This document shows positions 1 to 12,905 of a DNA stretch of 64,000 nucleotides, piece by piece. The notes under the pieces were generated by a model. It did no database searches. It was not told the origin of the DNA and worked only from the letters and a program-made list of their open reading frames with translations. Each line of letters starts with the position of its first letter. Position 1 is the first letter of the stretch. Source of the DNA: Dimorphilus gyrociliatus (lineage: Eukaryota > Annelida > Polychaeta > Dinophilidae); the NCBI GenBank assembly GCA_904063045.1, contig CAJFCJ010000010.1:1302001-1366000 (forward strand), in the 5' to 3' direction. The position numbers and the translations under genes are program-made.

Positions 1-1650
1 ATCTGTTAGAATTTATCTTTTTAGTGATAAATTATTATATATTCTTACATACAGGTATACAGTATTTATCTGTATATGATGACGTAGAAGCTCAATTATG
101 AATCCTATCAGCTAGCCTAAATGCCCTTAAAGTAAAATTTCTCCTACCTTTGACATTTAATTGTAAAAAGTTGAATTTTGACTGCATAGGTTAATATTTC
201 ATGACTTAAATCTATAAATAGAGACTTTTACTTATCGAGAAAAATAATTAATATAATAATTAAAGAATAATTATGGATATTATTATCTTAAAGTAGACTA
301 GAAAAATAGAATCAATGTGTAAATGTATAATTGTCTGCTATATTAATTTTACAACTCTTGTGTACTTAACCAATAAGAAAAGTCCTTTATAGCATTGTTA
401 AATCGGAACTAAGATAAGTGGAAATATATAAGAGAAAACAAGTCTCATCCAAAGCTTATAAAATTTTTTCTGCCGTTGCTGGGGTAGGGTGGTCGGAAAT
501 GACTATTTAGGCCTGTAACACATATAGCTATTGTCAGTGACCTATATTCTTCGTATTTTCAGAAATAATTCCCAAGTTGCGCAAGGAAGTAATTAAGTAG
601 TTAAGCTACTGGAGTTTTTTCCATTTTCTGCGATTAAGTCCTTTTGAATATTGACCAAAAAGTTTATAAATAGCTATACTGCATGAAATTTTGCGCGAGA
701 TTTTTTCTTTTTATCCTCCTATAGCGGATAATAATTATAATCTTAAAAAAACAATTACATTGCCCTATTTTAGTTTTATTGTCAACAAATGTTTAAACAT
801 TACATGCTTTCTAAATGTCTCTTTCCTGACGGAGACAAGTTAATCACCTATTAACGTTTTCTGTATCGGTTTTCTCTTCTTTTCTTACGAAGAGTCGTAA
901 GACATCCACAACTAATCTTGAAATATAGTTTTATTATTGTACATTCTCTTCATTCAACTTATCCCCTTTCCTCCTCCACTTAGATTATAATACTCAAACG
1001 AAACATCTTTAATTTAAGCCTTTAATAATTTATTTTGTTGAAATAAAAATGTCAAAAATGAAACCATCCAAATTCTATAATGAACCTTTCTTGGAATTTC
1101 AATATTCTCAAAAGGTCTAGAACCTGATCGAAAAAATCTAATTATTATAAAAAAATATATGTTATATCAATACGTAGCAAAAACAGAGAATAGACGATTG
1201 GTAATAAGGGAAGTTATATGTTTGTACTGAATATATGCTGTATCTACTCAATATTTCTCAAAATAGAATTATTCTAGCTGATATTTTTTAATTCGGCTCT
1301 TCATTATCTTATTAATGAATCATTTAAATTTGATACTATTTCTTAATTTGAACAATTCATTACCTAGTTATGATTTATGTGAGTTAGGAGATTTTGTTGT
1401 TTTTCCAAGTATTTAAACTATTAAATATCCATTTAATTATAAATAATCCGTCATAATATATTACATTTCCTTTGTATTGTTGAAGATTTCCATTTACTTT
1501 GTTTATATAGAATTTCCTTTTGTACCTTCCATTTTAATTTGAAATATGAGTATATTTCTATATTATTATTTGTCTTAAATGTATTTCCGACAGATGGCGC
1601 GTTTCTCTAATTTAACAAATTTATTTTTATCATTGTTATTCCCCCTATAG
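1..1650. other. Gene-free left edge, probably intron
   Basis: I see no exon here on either strand. The sequence is AT-rich with frequent stops. Because the block at 1651 starts at a splice acceptor, this stretch is most likely the 3' part of an intron of a gene whose other exons lie left of the window. A CTCF-like motif (ACAGATGGCGCG) lies at 1590-1601, just upstream of the acceptor. Confidence 0.4.
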
Positions 1651-1811
1651 GACGCTTGTACAGGAAAACTCTTTGTCCCATGTCTGAAAGAAGGGCAAGT
1701 GTTAAGAGCATCGATTCAGCAATATCTCACAACCAAGCGGAAATAAGGCTTTTAGGCCTTCACAGACCAGAAAACACAGAAGATACCATAGATAGAGAAG
1801 AAGAAAGCTAG
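1651..1811 (+). CDS. Terminal coding exon of an unidentified gene (partial)
   Basis: A pyrimidine-rich acceptor ending CCCCCTATAG is followed by two bases that complete a codon and then 52 open codons to a TAG at 1809-1811. The encoded tail starts RLYRKTLCPMSERRASVKSI and ends TIDREEES. It is hydrophilic and charged, with an RRAS sequence that resembles a basophilic kinase site, and has no membrane segment. A canonical AATAAA at 1846-1851, 35 nt after the stop, supports a real gene end. GC is higher than in the flanks. I do not recognise the family. The rest of the gene would lie to the left, with an intron of at least 1.65 kb in between. A small 3' exon of a channel or scaffold protein is possible but is a guess. 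Confidence 0.6.
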
Positions 1812-4199
1812 GAAATCATTCAACATTCCGAAGCTAACCTTGGAAAATAAATATATTGAATAATTATAGCAGCTTTTAAGGATCTCGAAAAAGCTTAAAT
1901 GTACAGGCTTACTGTATAAATTGAATTAATCAAAGCGAAAATAATCCTTATAATCTATCGTTTATATGAAACGCTACTTTTTTCCTTTTTAGTTTCATTT
2001 TCCTGGAAATGTATTTATCCTTTTTGAATGTAATCAATCAGTTAAAAAATATTAATAGGAAAAGATCTTGGTACAAATATTTCAAGATCACCCAATTCTT
2101 TATTAATGGGTAATATTTGAGAATAAATTGAGTTTATCAACCAATTAACAAGATTTGAAAATAGAATGAACAAATTGTGAGTAATTTTAATATGTATATC
2201 TAAACTATGTATATAAAATTAATGTATTAACTAAATTTAGTTAAATATCACACTTACATGAATGTGCAAATATCTGAAAGAGCTATTTTATTAATATTTG
2301 GTTAATTATTAATAAATACAGATAATAATATAGCTGATTTTCATTAATACACAAAATTCTATACCTATCTGACAATCTTATTATCTTTTATTTCAATTAT
2401 TCTTAACATTTTTGGCAAATTTCATACCATATTCATTTTGAATTGGTTGCACTTATTATCCATATGAAAGCTTATTTCTTGTCTATCTATTTATAGTATT
2501 AAAAACGATTATGTAAATTGTGATAAACTATATCTCTTTGAAATTACACTGCAAGATTTGAGGATTAAGCTGATTTTGTCAAAGTGTTGTATTTACTTTT
2601 TTCAAAAGCGTCTGGGATCTTGTGATAAGGAGCATTTTCTCTCTAACAGACACAATACTCTCCATTTGGCTTGTTCAGAAGGAAGAGGTATTACTCTTTG
2701 ACATTTATACTATATATATTCTGTATATGTAATTTTAACACTGAAAATGCATAAAAATATTCTCATACATCCTCAGATCCTACCTCTTCTACCATCCATT
2801 GAATTCCTGTTTCTAATTCATTCCTTCTCTACATTAAATTGCCATGTCAGAAAATTGTCTGGCCCACTTAGACTTAACTTCTGCTCATCAGAAATTATTA
2901 TTTTGGCAAGTTCTGTTCCTTATTTAGGCCAGTTTCTGTAAATATTAAAATTTTTCTTCCTTATCTCCTTCTTTAATATAGGTTTGGGAGAAATTTTTCT
3001 TCCAAAATAACTCAGATTTACTCAGCGAAAACATGAAAATAATTTCGAAACTAGCAAAGTATATTATACTCTTCTCTTCTATATAGGAATATATTTCATT
3101 TATTGTTTGAATAGAGTCTGTAAAATGATAAATATTTCTTTTAAATCTCTTTCAAATTATAGTAATTTAATTCTTTTTTCTTAATGAAAAATTCATTAAA
3201 TATATCGTCATCTTTATATTAAATTATAGACTTTCCTTATAGCAGCTGGTTATACGGCAAGAGGCAAGAAATGTTGATACATTCATGACTACGTTATTAG
3301 TAATTATTTTGTTCGAAAACTCCCTCTCTCGGTGAAAAAATATTATTTAACTAAGTGGGAAAAGGACGGAAAACTAATTAGACCAGAACAACAGGGGTTA
3401 TTGAATTATACTCTTTCTCATTTTAGTGCGTTAGCATACTTATTTTTAAAAACACAGCTTCCTTTTAATTTTCACTGTTGAACTATTTTTAAATGATCAT
3501 ATATTCTTCAACGACTCCCTTCTATGCTAACTGAATAGGGATTAGGATTAAAACGTATAACTTAATGCTTTTTCTCATTCACATTACCAAACTGCAATGT
3601 TTTTTCTATTTTCAAAAGAAATTACAATTAGGCAAATTCTTTCCAGCATTTTCAAGCTATTCGATACTATTTATCTATACAGTCCCTAATTTGCTAGAAA
3701 AAACTAAACTTTATGTTATTAGGGGTTAAAATTTTGCCTAGCTATTGGATAGTTAAAAATCTACAGATTTTATAGATTAAATGTTAGAAGAAAGATAGAT
3801 ACTAGCTGGTTAATGACCGTTACTGAATGACAAGAGAAATTGATTTTCAAATTAATCAGATTCTCAGGCTCAAAGTTTCAATTCTTGGTGACAGCTTCCG
3901 GACAAGGTTATAAAAAGACCAACTTTAACGATTGAGATTGTGAAATCAGAGAATGTAGCCCATTTTAAAGTCTATTTAATCTAATATAAGCTAAATTGAA
4001 CAGAACTACGAATCTGCAGGATAAATTGTCAAAGTTTAGTCTGAATCATGAAAGGAAGTCCGAGTTATACGAAATGGTTGAAATTAGTTAACTATTAAAA
4101 CTATGCGAATAATATACACTGGTATTTCAGTAGAACGGTCAATATATAGTCCAGCCTTTTAAGTAAATGGCATGATTTCGATGAATTTCCGTAAGCAAT
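1812..4199. other. Gene-free AT-rich stretch
   Basis: After the poly(A) signal at 1846 I see no splice-bounded open frame on either strand. An open frame at 2747-2941 (64 codons) has no recognisable motif and ordinary base composition, so I do not call it. Confidence 0.4.
1846..1851 (+). terminator. Poly(A) signal AATAAA
   Basis: Canonical AATAAA 35 nt after the TAG of the exon at 1651-1811, in the position expected for the 3' end of that transcript. Confidence 0.5.
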
Positions 4200-4480
4200 A
4201 AAGCGAATGTGGACTGCGGACAAGTTTGGAATTTCCAATCCAATGAAAGACATTCTTTTTCCAGTGGTCGCTCATACTGCAAAGCATCCTCTTAATTGCT
4301 ACGACACCGGCAATTGTTACAGTCTAATCTCAATTGACAGGTGTCTGACGAGTCATGGGAAAACGTGCAATCTAGCGGGAATGGGTAGCTTTCTATACCT
4401 TACTAGTAAATTATGCCTTCCTTTCATTTATTTCTGCCTGATTTCTAATCTTTTCCTCTTTGAATCGACAGGCGTGTTTT
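4200..4480. other. GC-richer island with an open frame, function unknown
   Basis: About 200 bases (4200-4400) are clearly less AT-rich than the surroundings. A 91-codon frame is open on + at 4207-4482, but its first half is hydrophilic and the second half becomes a low-complexity hydrophobic run, with no motif I know. It could be an unrecognised exon, an untranslated exon, a regulatory element or a decayed repeat. I make no gene call. Confidence 0.2.
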
Positions 4481-4634
4481 AAATAGAACAACTTGAATAC
4501 AAAGTTAAATTAACAGGGCAAAAGTACGTATTCAGTGAGACTTTACGCTATTCTATTTCTTTTAACATACGTTGACATATGCTTTATAGAATATATCAGT
4601 TTATGCATTATTTTCCTATTCCTTCATCCCAGTC

Positions 4635-4742
4635 GTCCTCTCTCTCTCTCTCTCTCATGCGTTTTCCCTCTTTTCTCTCTATCTGTCTGTCTATCCATTT
4701 CTCTCTTTCTCTCTCTCTCTCTTTCTCTTTCTATCTGTTTCT
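4635..4742 (+). repeat. CT-rich microsatellite
   Basis: Imperfect (CT)n / (CTGT)n / (CTTT)n tract. The overlapping open frames here are rich in Ser, Leu and Phe and are artefacts of the repeat. Confidence 0.85.
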
Positions 4743-7700
4743 TTCGAAATACTACCATCTCCATGCTTTTTTCTATTTCTTCTTTATAGGCCTATATTTG
4801 ATATGTTTGCGCAAACGTGACAAGTGAAAAAATTTGTTTGTCTGTCACAAATAGTTTAAATGTGTGTTTGTTTCAATTTTAATGAGTTTCCATCTCAAAA
4901 ACGAGTATCTAAAGAGATTTCGAATTAACAAGAGGCATCCTTAATCTACGATATAAATGAGTCAGGTTACCGCTTTAGAGTAGAAAAGCGTCTCTGAAAA
5001 TGGGATACTATAAGAGAAACAGAAAATATCCTAAGATAGAATACGTCACTAATAAAAACTAACGGTAAGCATAAAAAGTTTCCCCATATCGAATAGAATT
5101 ATTATTTATGACCCCCGTATTTATAAAACATTTGTCATACATGATGAATAAATTCTAACATAGATAATGTAAAGTTATAACTGGTTATAAATAGAAGCAA
5201 ACATAATACATTTCTATTCATGATAACAATGAATTATTATTCTACTGATTTCTCTTATTCAGTATTATTTTAACGATTGTAATAAGAATAAGTTATAGTT
5301 TTATTAGATGTTATAGTCATTATATCTTCGTAATTAATTATTGAGTATTCATACAAATACCATCATAATTCTCAAGTGCAATCACTCAAATCATACCTAC
5401 TAGACCGTTACCCTCCTCCTGCCGAAATTTCTATATAGATATATATTTATATATAAATAGTATATTTGATAAATGTATCCCGAACAATGTAATCTACTTG
5501 TATAAACGTATAAAATGTAAAAAGCTATTTTATGATAGTTTTCTTTTATTCCCTCATTTATTAATGTTTATTTCTGTATATAAGCATATAATCATGAAAA
5601 TATTCATTTTCATAAAAGTACAATTAATATAGAACTTTCCAATAAACGTAAATTGTTACAGAGAAAAGACTCGAGAGTTGTAAACTCTGATCTCACGCAA
5701 ATAAACACACTGAAATGGGAAAATTATAACATAGCAAGAAAGGAAAAGAGATTCCTGCCTCTCGTAATAAAATTTATTAAAACTACTCAAACTTATGCTA
5801 ATTAGCTTAACTGTAAAACTGTAAAAAGAGAAATTAAACTAATTATACTTGACAAGGAAAATATTATACAATGGAGATATTAACAGATATTGTTTGCTTG
5901 CTCTATTAAACTTATAGGTCTTATATAGGATAATACGTATAATAACCTTCTAACATATTTTAAAAAGTATACCCCTTTTCATGCATTTTCTACAAAGTTT
6001 ATATGTTAATCTACGTGTATATGCTATAAGAATAAAGTAACCCCGCAGGAAATGAATTGATGAAATTTTTTTCCTCTGACAGATGCTCTTCTTTGCATTG
6101 CTTAATATAAACTACTTTTTTTAAAACTGTCTTACTAAGCGGTAAAAAAAGAAAAACGAATTATTTAATATTAAGATTATTGATAATCATATAATCTATT
6201 GATATGTTTAAATGAAACGCCAAATAAAAATACAACAATTACTGAGGTATAAGGAAAAAGCTAAGCAAAAATGAAATTGAAAGAAAGAGTGCAACGGAAG
6301 GAGGTTGAAGGGTGGGAACTAACGGACAGCTAGAAAGGAAAAGTTAAAAAAGATGGGAAAAAGTCCAATGTTCTAATACATTAAATATTTAGATAAAAGC
6401 GTTAGCTTGTAATGGTATAAATAATTAGATTATGTTTACTACGCAATAGGAGACCTTTGGTAAATAAATATTTTTTTTACCAATGATTTCATAATCATCT
6501 TTGGTTTTTCACATTTTCTTATTATTTTTCCTGTCTATTATATCTCTCCTTAGTCCTTTACTATCAACCTCTTCTCTGTTTATTCTTTGTTCTTACAAAA
6601 AATTCCTTTTTCTTACTCCATTGTTGATCTTGTTGAATGCCGTGAGAAAGAATCATTTATGTAAAAGAAAAAATATCCATATTCTTATATATTTATAGCA
6701 AAATATTCCCTGAGAAAAAACAGTTATTTCGAATGATATACCTTAGCAAATATTTACTCTAATCACAGCATAAAGGGACAATTTAAATGATGAAATATAG
6801 TTTTTTAAAAATGGGAATATATATATATATATAAGTCCACAATATATTTTCTCATTTTCTCCTGCCTGCTGCCTGCCTATTATAATTGTTAGGCAACAAA
6901 TGGTCTCTAACATTTTCTATAGAGAGGATGCTCATAGAAAGTTTATTTATGAAAATAAAGAGACTTATAACACGAAAGTTTGCTTTCAATAAAGAATTAT
7001 ACGTTGCGTGACTCGAACAGTTAAGGATATATCAAAATGTTTTCAAACGAGCGAGGTTGAATCTATAGGTTTAGTCACGTGATAGAGCGTCTGTAATTGC
7101 AGACCAAGTGTCAGGAACACAGATTAATGCCAGATAGAATACGAATTCAGTACTTTCCTTAACCTTTCTTAAGACTTTCTTTATATAAATAAACTAATGA
7201 GTTATTTATTGATTGATTTGCTAGGATCTTGATGTAATTTGTAATTGATATTCTCACTAATACATAAAGCATAATGCAAATATCTAATTATTTGGGATAA
7301 ACTGTAGACAACTTAATACTTTTTACTTAATTTACTCACCGACTAAGGGTAATTTTTAAAGGCAACGTGTCTCCATCGTTTCCTCTCACATTTACAATTA
7401 AATTACTATTATTTAACTGTACGTTTATGCAATTACATTGATAAATTATCCTTTATCGTTCTTAATTTTTTAAATATTTAAAACCAATTCACTAGTAGTT
7501 TATAGCAAGAGCATACAACTTACGTGTATACTTATCTATTTATATATATTCTCCTTTCTTACTTTATAAACATTAAACAGACTTAGATCAATTTGTAATT
7601 ACGTATTAATAAAGTATGAAGAAATCATTATAATTAACCATCGTATTTATTTAATTTGTCAGAATATGAGCTGAGAGAAATTATAAATTCTATTCATCAG

Positions 7701-8289
7701 AAAGTTAATATTTTCTTTGATATAACTAGACAGTAGAAACAAATTAAATCTCCAATTCTCTTTGCTATAAGAATGCTAAAGGTCGAACAAGCTTTCGTGA
7801 AGCATCTTCAGGGTGTATTAGATGAGAAAAAGAAAATAAAAAATCTTCTCAATCTCTTATCCTCTCATCACGAACCCAATCCTAACGAATTCAAGTAGTT
7901 AAGATCAAACACTAGTCGTTAAAGACTAATCACCAAATTTCCGTAGTATTTTACTACTGAAAATCCTTGAGATTTTTATTTTCTTTTTCCTTTTAACTAA
8001 AGTGTAGAGAATTTTTATTGGTTTATTAAATAAACTGAGCATTTTGTATGCAATTTGCCATGAAGACTCTTCTATTCGTATTTATTGTAAAATAAAATTT
8101 TAATGACGAAGTCTTGATGAAAAGAAACTGACTTTAACAAACCAAGATAACATTACCACTTGGTGTCCCTTCGAGACTATAATAAGCGCATTTTCCGTAC
8201 CCCTGAGGAGTTTTTACTGCAGTTTAGACAAACTGGAAAAAAGAGCTTGAAGCAAAACATTATGAAAGGAAAGAATGACTGGAATTGTA

Positions 8290-8500
8290 TATTACATACT
8301 TTATATACATGCGTATAAACTATATATATACATGCAGTATATACAGTAGTATTATACAGTATACGATATAGATCTGCCGATTGTGTGAACTCCATCACAA
8401 TATGATACCTTTTTATTATAAATCGTGCATGCAGTATAGAGTATACACTATACCCAGTATAGATTCTGTATATGTCTACATATTTAGTATTATGATTACA
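8290..8500. repeat. TA-rich block with interspersed ACAGTA/TACTGTA
   Basis: Repeated TATAC, CAGTATA and ATACAGT words over about 200 bases, part of a motif style that recurs at many places in the window (see findings). The minus-strand frame across it, rich in Tyr and Ile, is a repeat artefact. Confidence 0.6.
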
Positions 8501-8811
8501 ATATAGCAAAATCCATACCAGGCTAAGTTCTATATATTTGAAAGTTAAACTACTGATAACGAAATATTGGTATGAAAGAAGGGAAATTATCTTTCTTTAA
8601 TACTTCTATTGGACTGCTATGGATAAAAATAGAAGAAAACTTAATTATTCAGTTTATAAAAGAGTATTGAAAGAAGGAGATAATCCATTTATATTTTAGT
8701 CTTTGATAATTACTTTTATTTTCTGGGAAAAGAAAGACTACTTATAAAAAAGAGAATAAACTAAGTATATAATATTCAAGGCAATATATTAATGTACTTA
8801 CTCTATTTATG

Positions 8812-9005
8812 AGTGTATACGCATACTGTATATACATATACATATATATATATATATAAATTTATATATACATATACATATATATATATAATATGTAGAT
8901 ATCTGTTAGAAATATGCTGCGTATTATATATCATTCTATAGCTGAGATTTATATATTTATGTGAGTATATATATACGTATATATACAAATAAATACTTAT
9001 GTACA
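8812..9005. repeat. (TA)n microsatellite block
   Basis: Long runs of alternating TA broken by CATACTG, TACGTA and similar words. The minus-strand reading as a Tyr/Ile-rich peptide is an artefact. Confidence 0.8.
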
Positions 9006-10641
9006 AATATATTAAAGATAATGATCATTCTGTTTAGAGAGTAAGACGAACAGGGGAAAGTTGAAACCTGACTTATTTATCCTTCTTAAGCATGGAGATG
9101 GCTTATGCATTCGTATCAATTACTTTTCATAAAAAAAAATTAGCTCAAAGTTTGAAAAATGCAGAATATTTATTCATGTTATTCATGAAATGCTTTATTG
9201 GAAATGTTTGTCTTTCTTATAATAGGCGAAAAGATAAAGTAAAATATTGCTTCGATAAAACAAAACGACCATTTTTGGAGGTGACTGTTATGATTTATCG
9301 CTATTAATATTCCGAAGAGACTCTCTTAATAGGTTATTTGTCAAATTTAATATTTCCTTTACAGATTCAAAGTGTTTACATAACTACTTTCGTTTTCGGA
9401 GGAGATTCTTAAATAAACGAGTGCGTTTCCTCTAAGTTGCATAGGTGGTACTTAACTTTTTGCAGTATAAAGTGCATATTATATAAGATTATATGCAAAA
9501 TTGTCTAAATAGATTTTTAAAAATGAAAATCTTATTTGAATAATTCTCAAGTTCTCGAAATAATTCAATTCTTATTATATACATCGATGGAATAAACGCA
9601 ATCAAATCTAAAAGTCTAAAAGCAATAAGCTGAATAGAAGTATTTTTCATCAATATCGTCTATAAAACTTGTAACCATAGATAATGAATTAAGTTTTCCA
9701 TGTTTTTCCGAACTATATACAGTATAGATCCGAGACAATTGATGAGTTCTTTGATGCATTACGACCGGTAATGCGGTCAATGTCAAGGAAACACAGGAAA
9801 TGGGATAGCACGCACAAGAACAAGATGGCAAAGTGTTTCAATACATGATAAAAGAACTTGAGGAAGGGGACAATATGAAAAACAATTTAGACTAGAATGA
9901 GCTTTTATGCACTGCGATCATCTTCTAGCTTTGATTAAATTTTGCCAGAAGTTACAATTTTTCAGCTAAAAAAGGACACTCTGTCCACGCAGATATCTAA
10001 AATGGTAAAAGGGAGGTGACAGGTACAATTATCTTAGGAGAGGGGAGATACTGATGCCAAAGGCTCTACTTTCTGCATAGACTGCCTTTTCCATAGTTTT
10101 TTACAGTTTTGTATAAAGTTAAAATCCGTTAAATGTACTATTTATTCTTGGAACAATTCAATAGATGAATTAATATAACGAATTACCTGATTTTCGTGAT
10201 TTAGAAAGCTTTAATTTCTCTTGTAATGTTATTTAAATAAATATTCAATTGAAAAGTGTTTCTTTATCCTTTTTATATAGATTTTATTAATAGATTTTAA
10301 TTTCATTTCGTTAAATTAACAAATAGAATAAGCAGTATATCATTTTCAAATATTGCTTGCAAAATATGAATAGATATATAGAAACAGAAATAGAAAACAT
10401 CAAAATATGTAAAACCAGTAATTTAATTGTCAAATGATGGATAATTAGATTTTTGTTATTGTTAGCATTTTTTTTATTTTTATGTTTCAGGTTTTACAAT
10501 TCATAAATGTATTAAACTAGTTGATGGAAAAATGTAATTGTTTGTGTGATGATTATTTTAGAAATGACTATAAATCTATAAGAAATCTTCTAGCCAGTTG
10601 ATCGATTTCTTTTTATTTCATTTACTTTAATTTTGCTTTAG

Positions 10642-10768
10642 AATTCATTGGAAAATGGGACCAAATGGTAGCTATCATCAGACTACGAAAACTGCCAAGG
10701 TCTCTAAAGTTACAGTTCATTTGGCTCCTACAGTTTTTAGAGGATTATGGAGGGTCTCCTTGAAGTAG
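10642..10768 (+). other. Possible small terminal exon, low confidence
   Basis: A pyrimidine-rich acceptor (TTTTGCTTTAG) is followed by one base and 41 open codons, beginning IHWKMGPNGSYHQTTKT, to a TAG at 10766-10768. Base composition is less AT-rich than the neighbours. No upstream exon, poly(A) signal or family similarity could be found, so this may be chance. Confidence 0.15.
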
Positions 10769-12659
10769 TGACAGGGTTGTTAGCTTGCTTAAATCATGGC
10801 TAATTTCAAGTTAGACAATTTTTATATAACAATTTAGGAGATAACTCTGACCGGGGCATTTTCTGATTATATAAGATAAGTATACATTTGGGGTATGGCA
10901 GCTACCTATCATTACTCTATCGACAACTGCTACTTCATTATCCACGACTAACAGGCGTTCAGGATTAAATATTCTAGATATTATTCCTCAAATAGAATTC
11001 GTTAAGGAAATAATACCGATAAAATCTTCCTCTCTTACTTCTTAGCCGCTTGAAAGGTTTTATATTTCAAAATAAAAACTTTAGACAAAATTTAATAAAA
11101 GCAAGAGAAACCTTTTAGATCGTTATTTAATGACATTTGAGAAAAATATTAAATCAAAAGGAAACTCTTTGGTAAAGAATCTTTATTAAATGTATAAAAG
11201 ATAAAACCACACATATACAGTATATATATACTGTATATACAGTATATATTCATATACACTCGCTCAATCAATCAACTAACCAACAAACTTTGTTTTAATT
11301 TGTCTGTTTTCTATTTAAAAAACATTACAAGCTAGTTAAAGTTTTTAATAACTTAACAGGATTTCGAGGTTGTAAAAAACATATACAGAATATTCTATCT
11401 ATTTTATTATCCCTTTCCGGAAATAGTATTTATTTATTCTTTAACTGTTATGATTGGTATGAAAATATAGTTATAAAAAAATATTTGAGCTAAATTTATC
11501 TGTTGCCATACTTTTTCTCTTTTTCTTCAAACGTCTCTCGTATTCGCTATATCTTTCTTTCTTTCCTATTCTCTATTTTGTCAATTTCCTTTTTTTTTCC
11601 TATTATTGCCGCATTTTTTTCTCTCTTTTACCTACACTCCTGTCCCCTCTTCCCTATTTCTGTAGTACCTTCTTCCATGTTATAAAAGATGAAAAAAATG
11701 CATTAATGAAGAATTAACTCTATAGGAGATTTATAAATGCAATATGGAAAAGAAACAGCGGAAATAGAGCCAAATGAATGCCAAGGTTTTTTTTCGTTTT
11801 GAAGGAAAAGAAAAGAAAGTGCAAAAATAATTTGTGGAATCATGTTTAGTTTTCTTAGATTTTCTTCTTTCTAAAAAAAGTCTATTTAATTGATTTCTAT
11901 CATTTTACATTATAATTAGTTGCTTTCTCTTCTATTATTAAGTAGGTTTTCGTTAAAATAAACTTCTTAATGTAACTGTTGGCACTTTATAAATAGTATA
12001 ATATAAGATGTATACATATATAGCTATATAATTTAAACAACATACAAGAAGATAATATATAGAAATACATATAGAATATAAAAAAAATGAAGTAGCTTAC
12101 TTAAATTCTCAACTTTTTGATGAGTACTCTCATAATCAAAGAAAAAGTAAACACCATTAAACTATCTAAAGCTTTTCAGTAAGCATAGATCAGCGTCATA
12201 TAGTCTAAACATATAAATATAAAATATAATCTTTTTTGTTAATTATCAGGTATCTTCCCTTAGACTGATTAAGAGATCGTCTATCGAATTGATTTTTCTT
12301 TTTTATTATACTTTTTATCACCAGTTCTCTTATTACGTTTTCTTATGACTACGAATATGGTTTATCTCCCAGGGAATAATTTTACGTATCTGATGAGCGA
12401 AATATAATAAAAAATTAGCTATTTTCCTTTTTTTAAAGTGAGATTGACATTAAAAAGAAAAGTTTCTTTCTTAAATCTTTGGCGGATAAAGTGCTATTCG
12501 TTGACAAGATATATTAGCCACAGCAAAAAAAGATATCTTAAAAATCAGTGGAAGCGTCTAAGAGTTTTTTTTCACTGTTATATATATTATCGACCATTTT
12601 CAATCCGTCTAATCACTAACTTTGCCAGTTGAGACGTTTCCTTTTTTTTCATTAAGTAT
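10769..12659. other. Gene-free AT-rich stretch
   Basis: No exon seen. It contains the interrupted TA repeat at 11214-11255 and T/C-rich runs around 11500-11680, whose Ser/Phe-rich open frame is a composition artefact. Confidence 0.4.
11214..11258. repeat. TA repeat with three ACAGT/ACTGT interruptions
   Basis: The alternating TA run is interrupted as ACAGTATA, ATACTGTA and ACAGTATA in close succession, which makes it nearly self-complementary. Confidence 0.75.
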
Positions 12660-12905
12660 AAATTGTATGATACGAATCGACGAGCAGTCTTGAAACAGAA
12701 TCGGTCGTTTAATTCTGGCAAGCGAACAGCAACGACTTTTTCTTCTCTGCTAAACATTGCAAAGTGCCTCGGAGAACAATCTTACGAGGATAAAATTTCG
12801 CATTCGATTCCAGTTAGAGGGCGAGAATCGGCCATTTGCCATTTATTTACAGTTTTTATTTATCATTATAACAATCTCTACAATTGGCAAACTTATTTAA
12901 ATTAA
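12660..12905. other. GC-richer island with an 80-codon open frame
   Basis: Bases 12663-12840 are noticeably richer in G and C than the flanks and contain several CGA words. The + frame (12663-12905, TTG/GTA-type beginning rather than ATG) is basic in its first half, with no motif I know. Real exon, untranslated exon and regulatory element are all possible. I do not call a gene. Confidence 0.2.

Larger units (their letters stand above)
4743..10641. other. 5.9 kb without a recognisable gene
   Basis: AT-rich sequence with scattered (TA)n tracts (around 6819-6834 and 8300-9005). Open frames at 6501, 8177-8509 (-), 9092-9307 and 9616-9831 (-) show no family motif and no convincing splice structure. 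A palindromic TCACGTGA lies at 7075-7082. I see no RNA gene. Confidence 0.4.

Noticed and set aside
7045-7110. tRNA-like stretch (GTCACGTGATAGAGCGTCTGTAATTGCAGACC...)
   Set aside because: A 5-bp GTCTG/CAGAC stem is present, but the loop is six bases, the D arm does not pair and no B box (GTTCGANNC) follows. Not a tRNA.
8803-9006. Tyr/Ile-rich small protein on the minus strand
   Set aside because: Direct translation of a (TA)n microsatellite.
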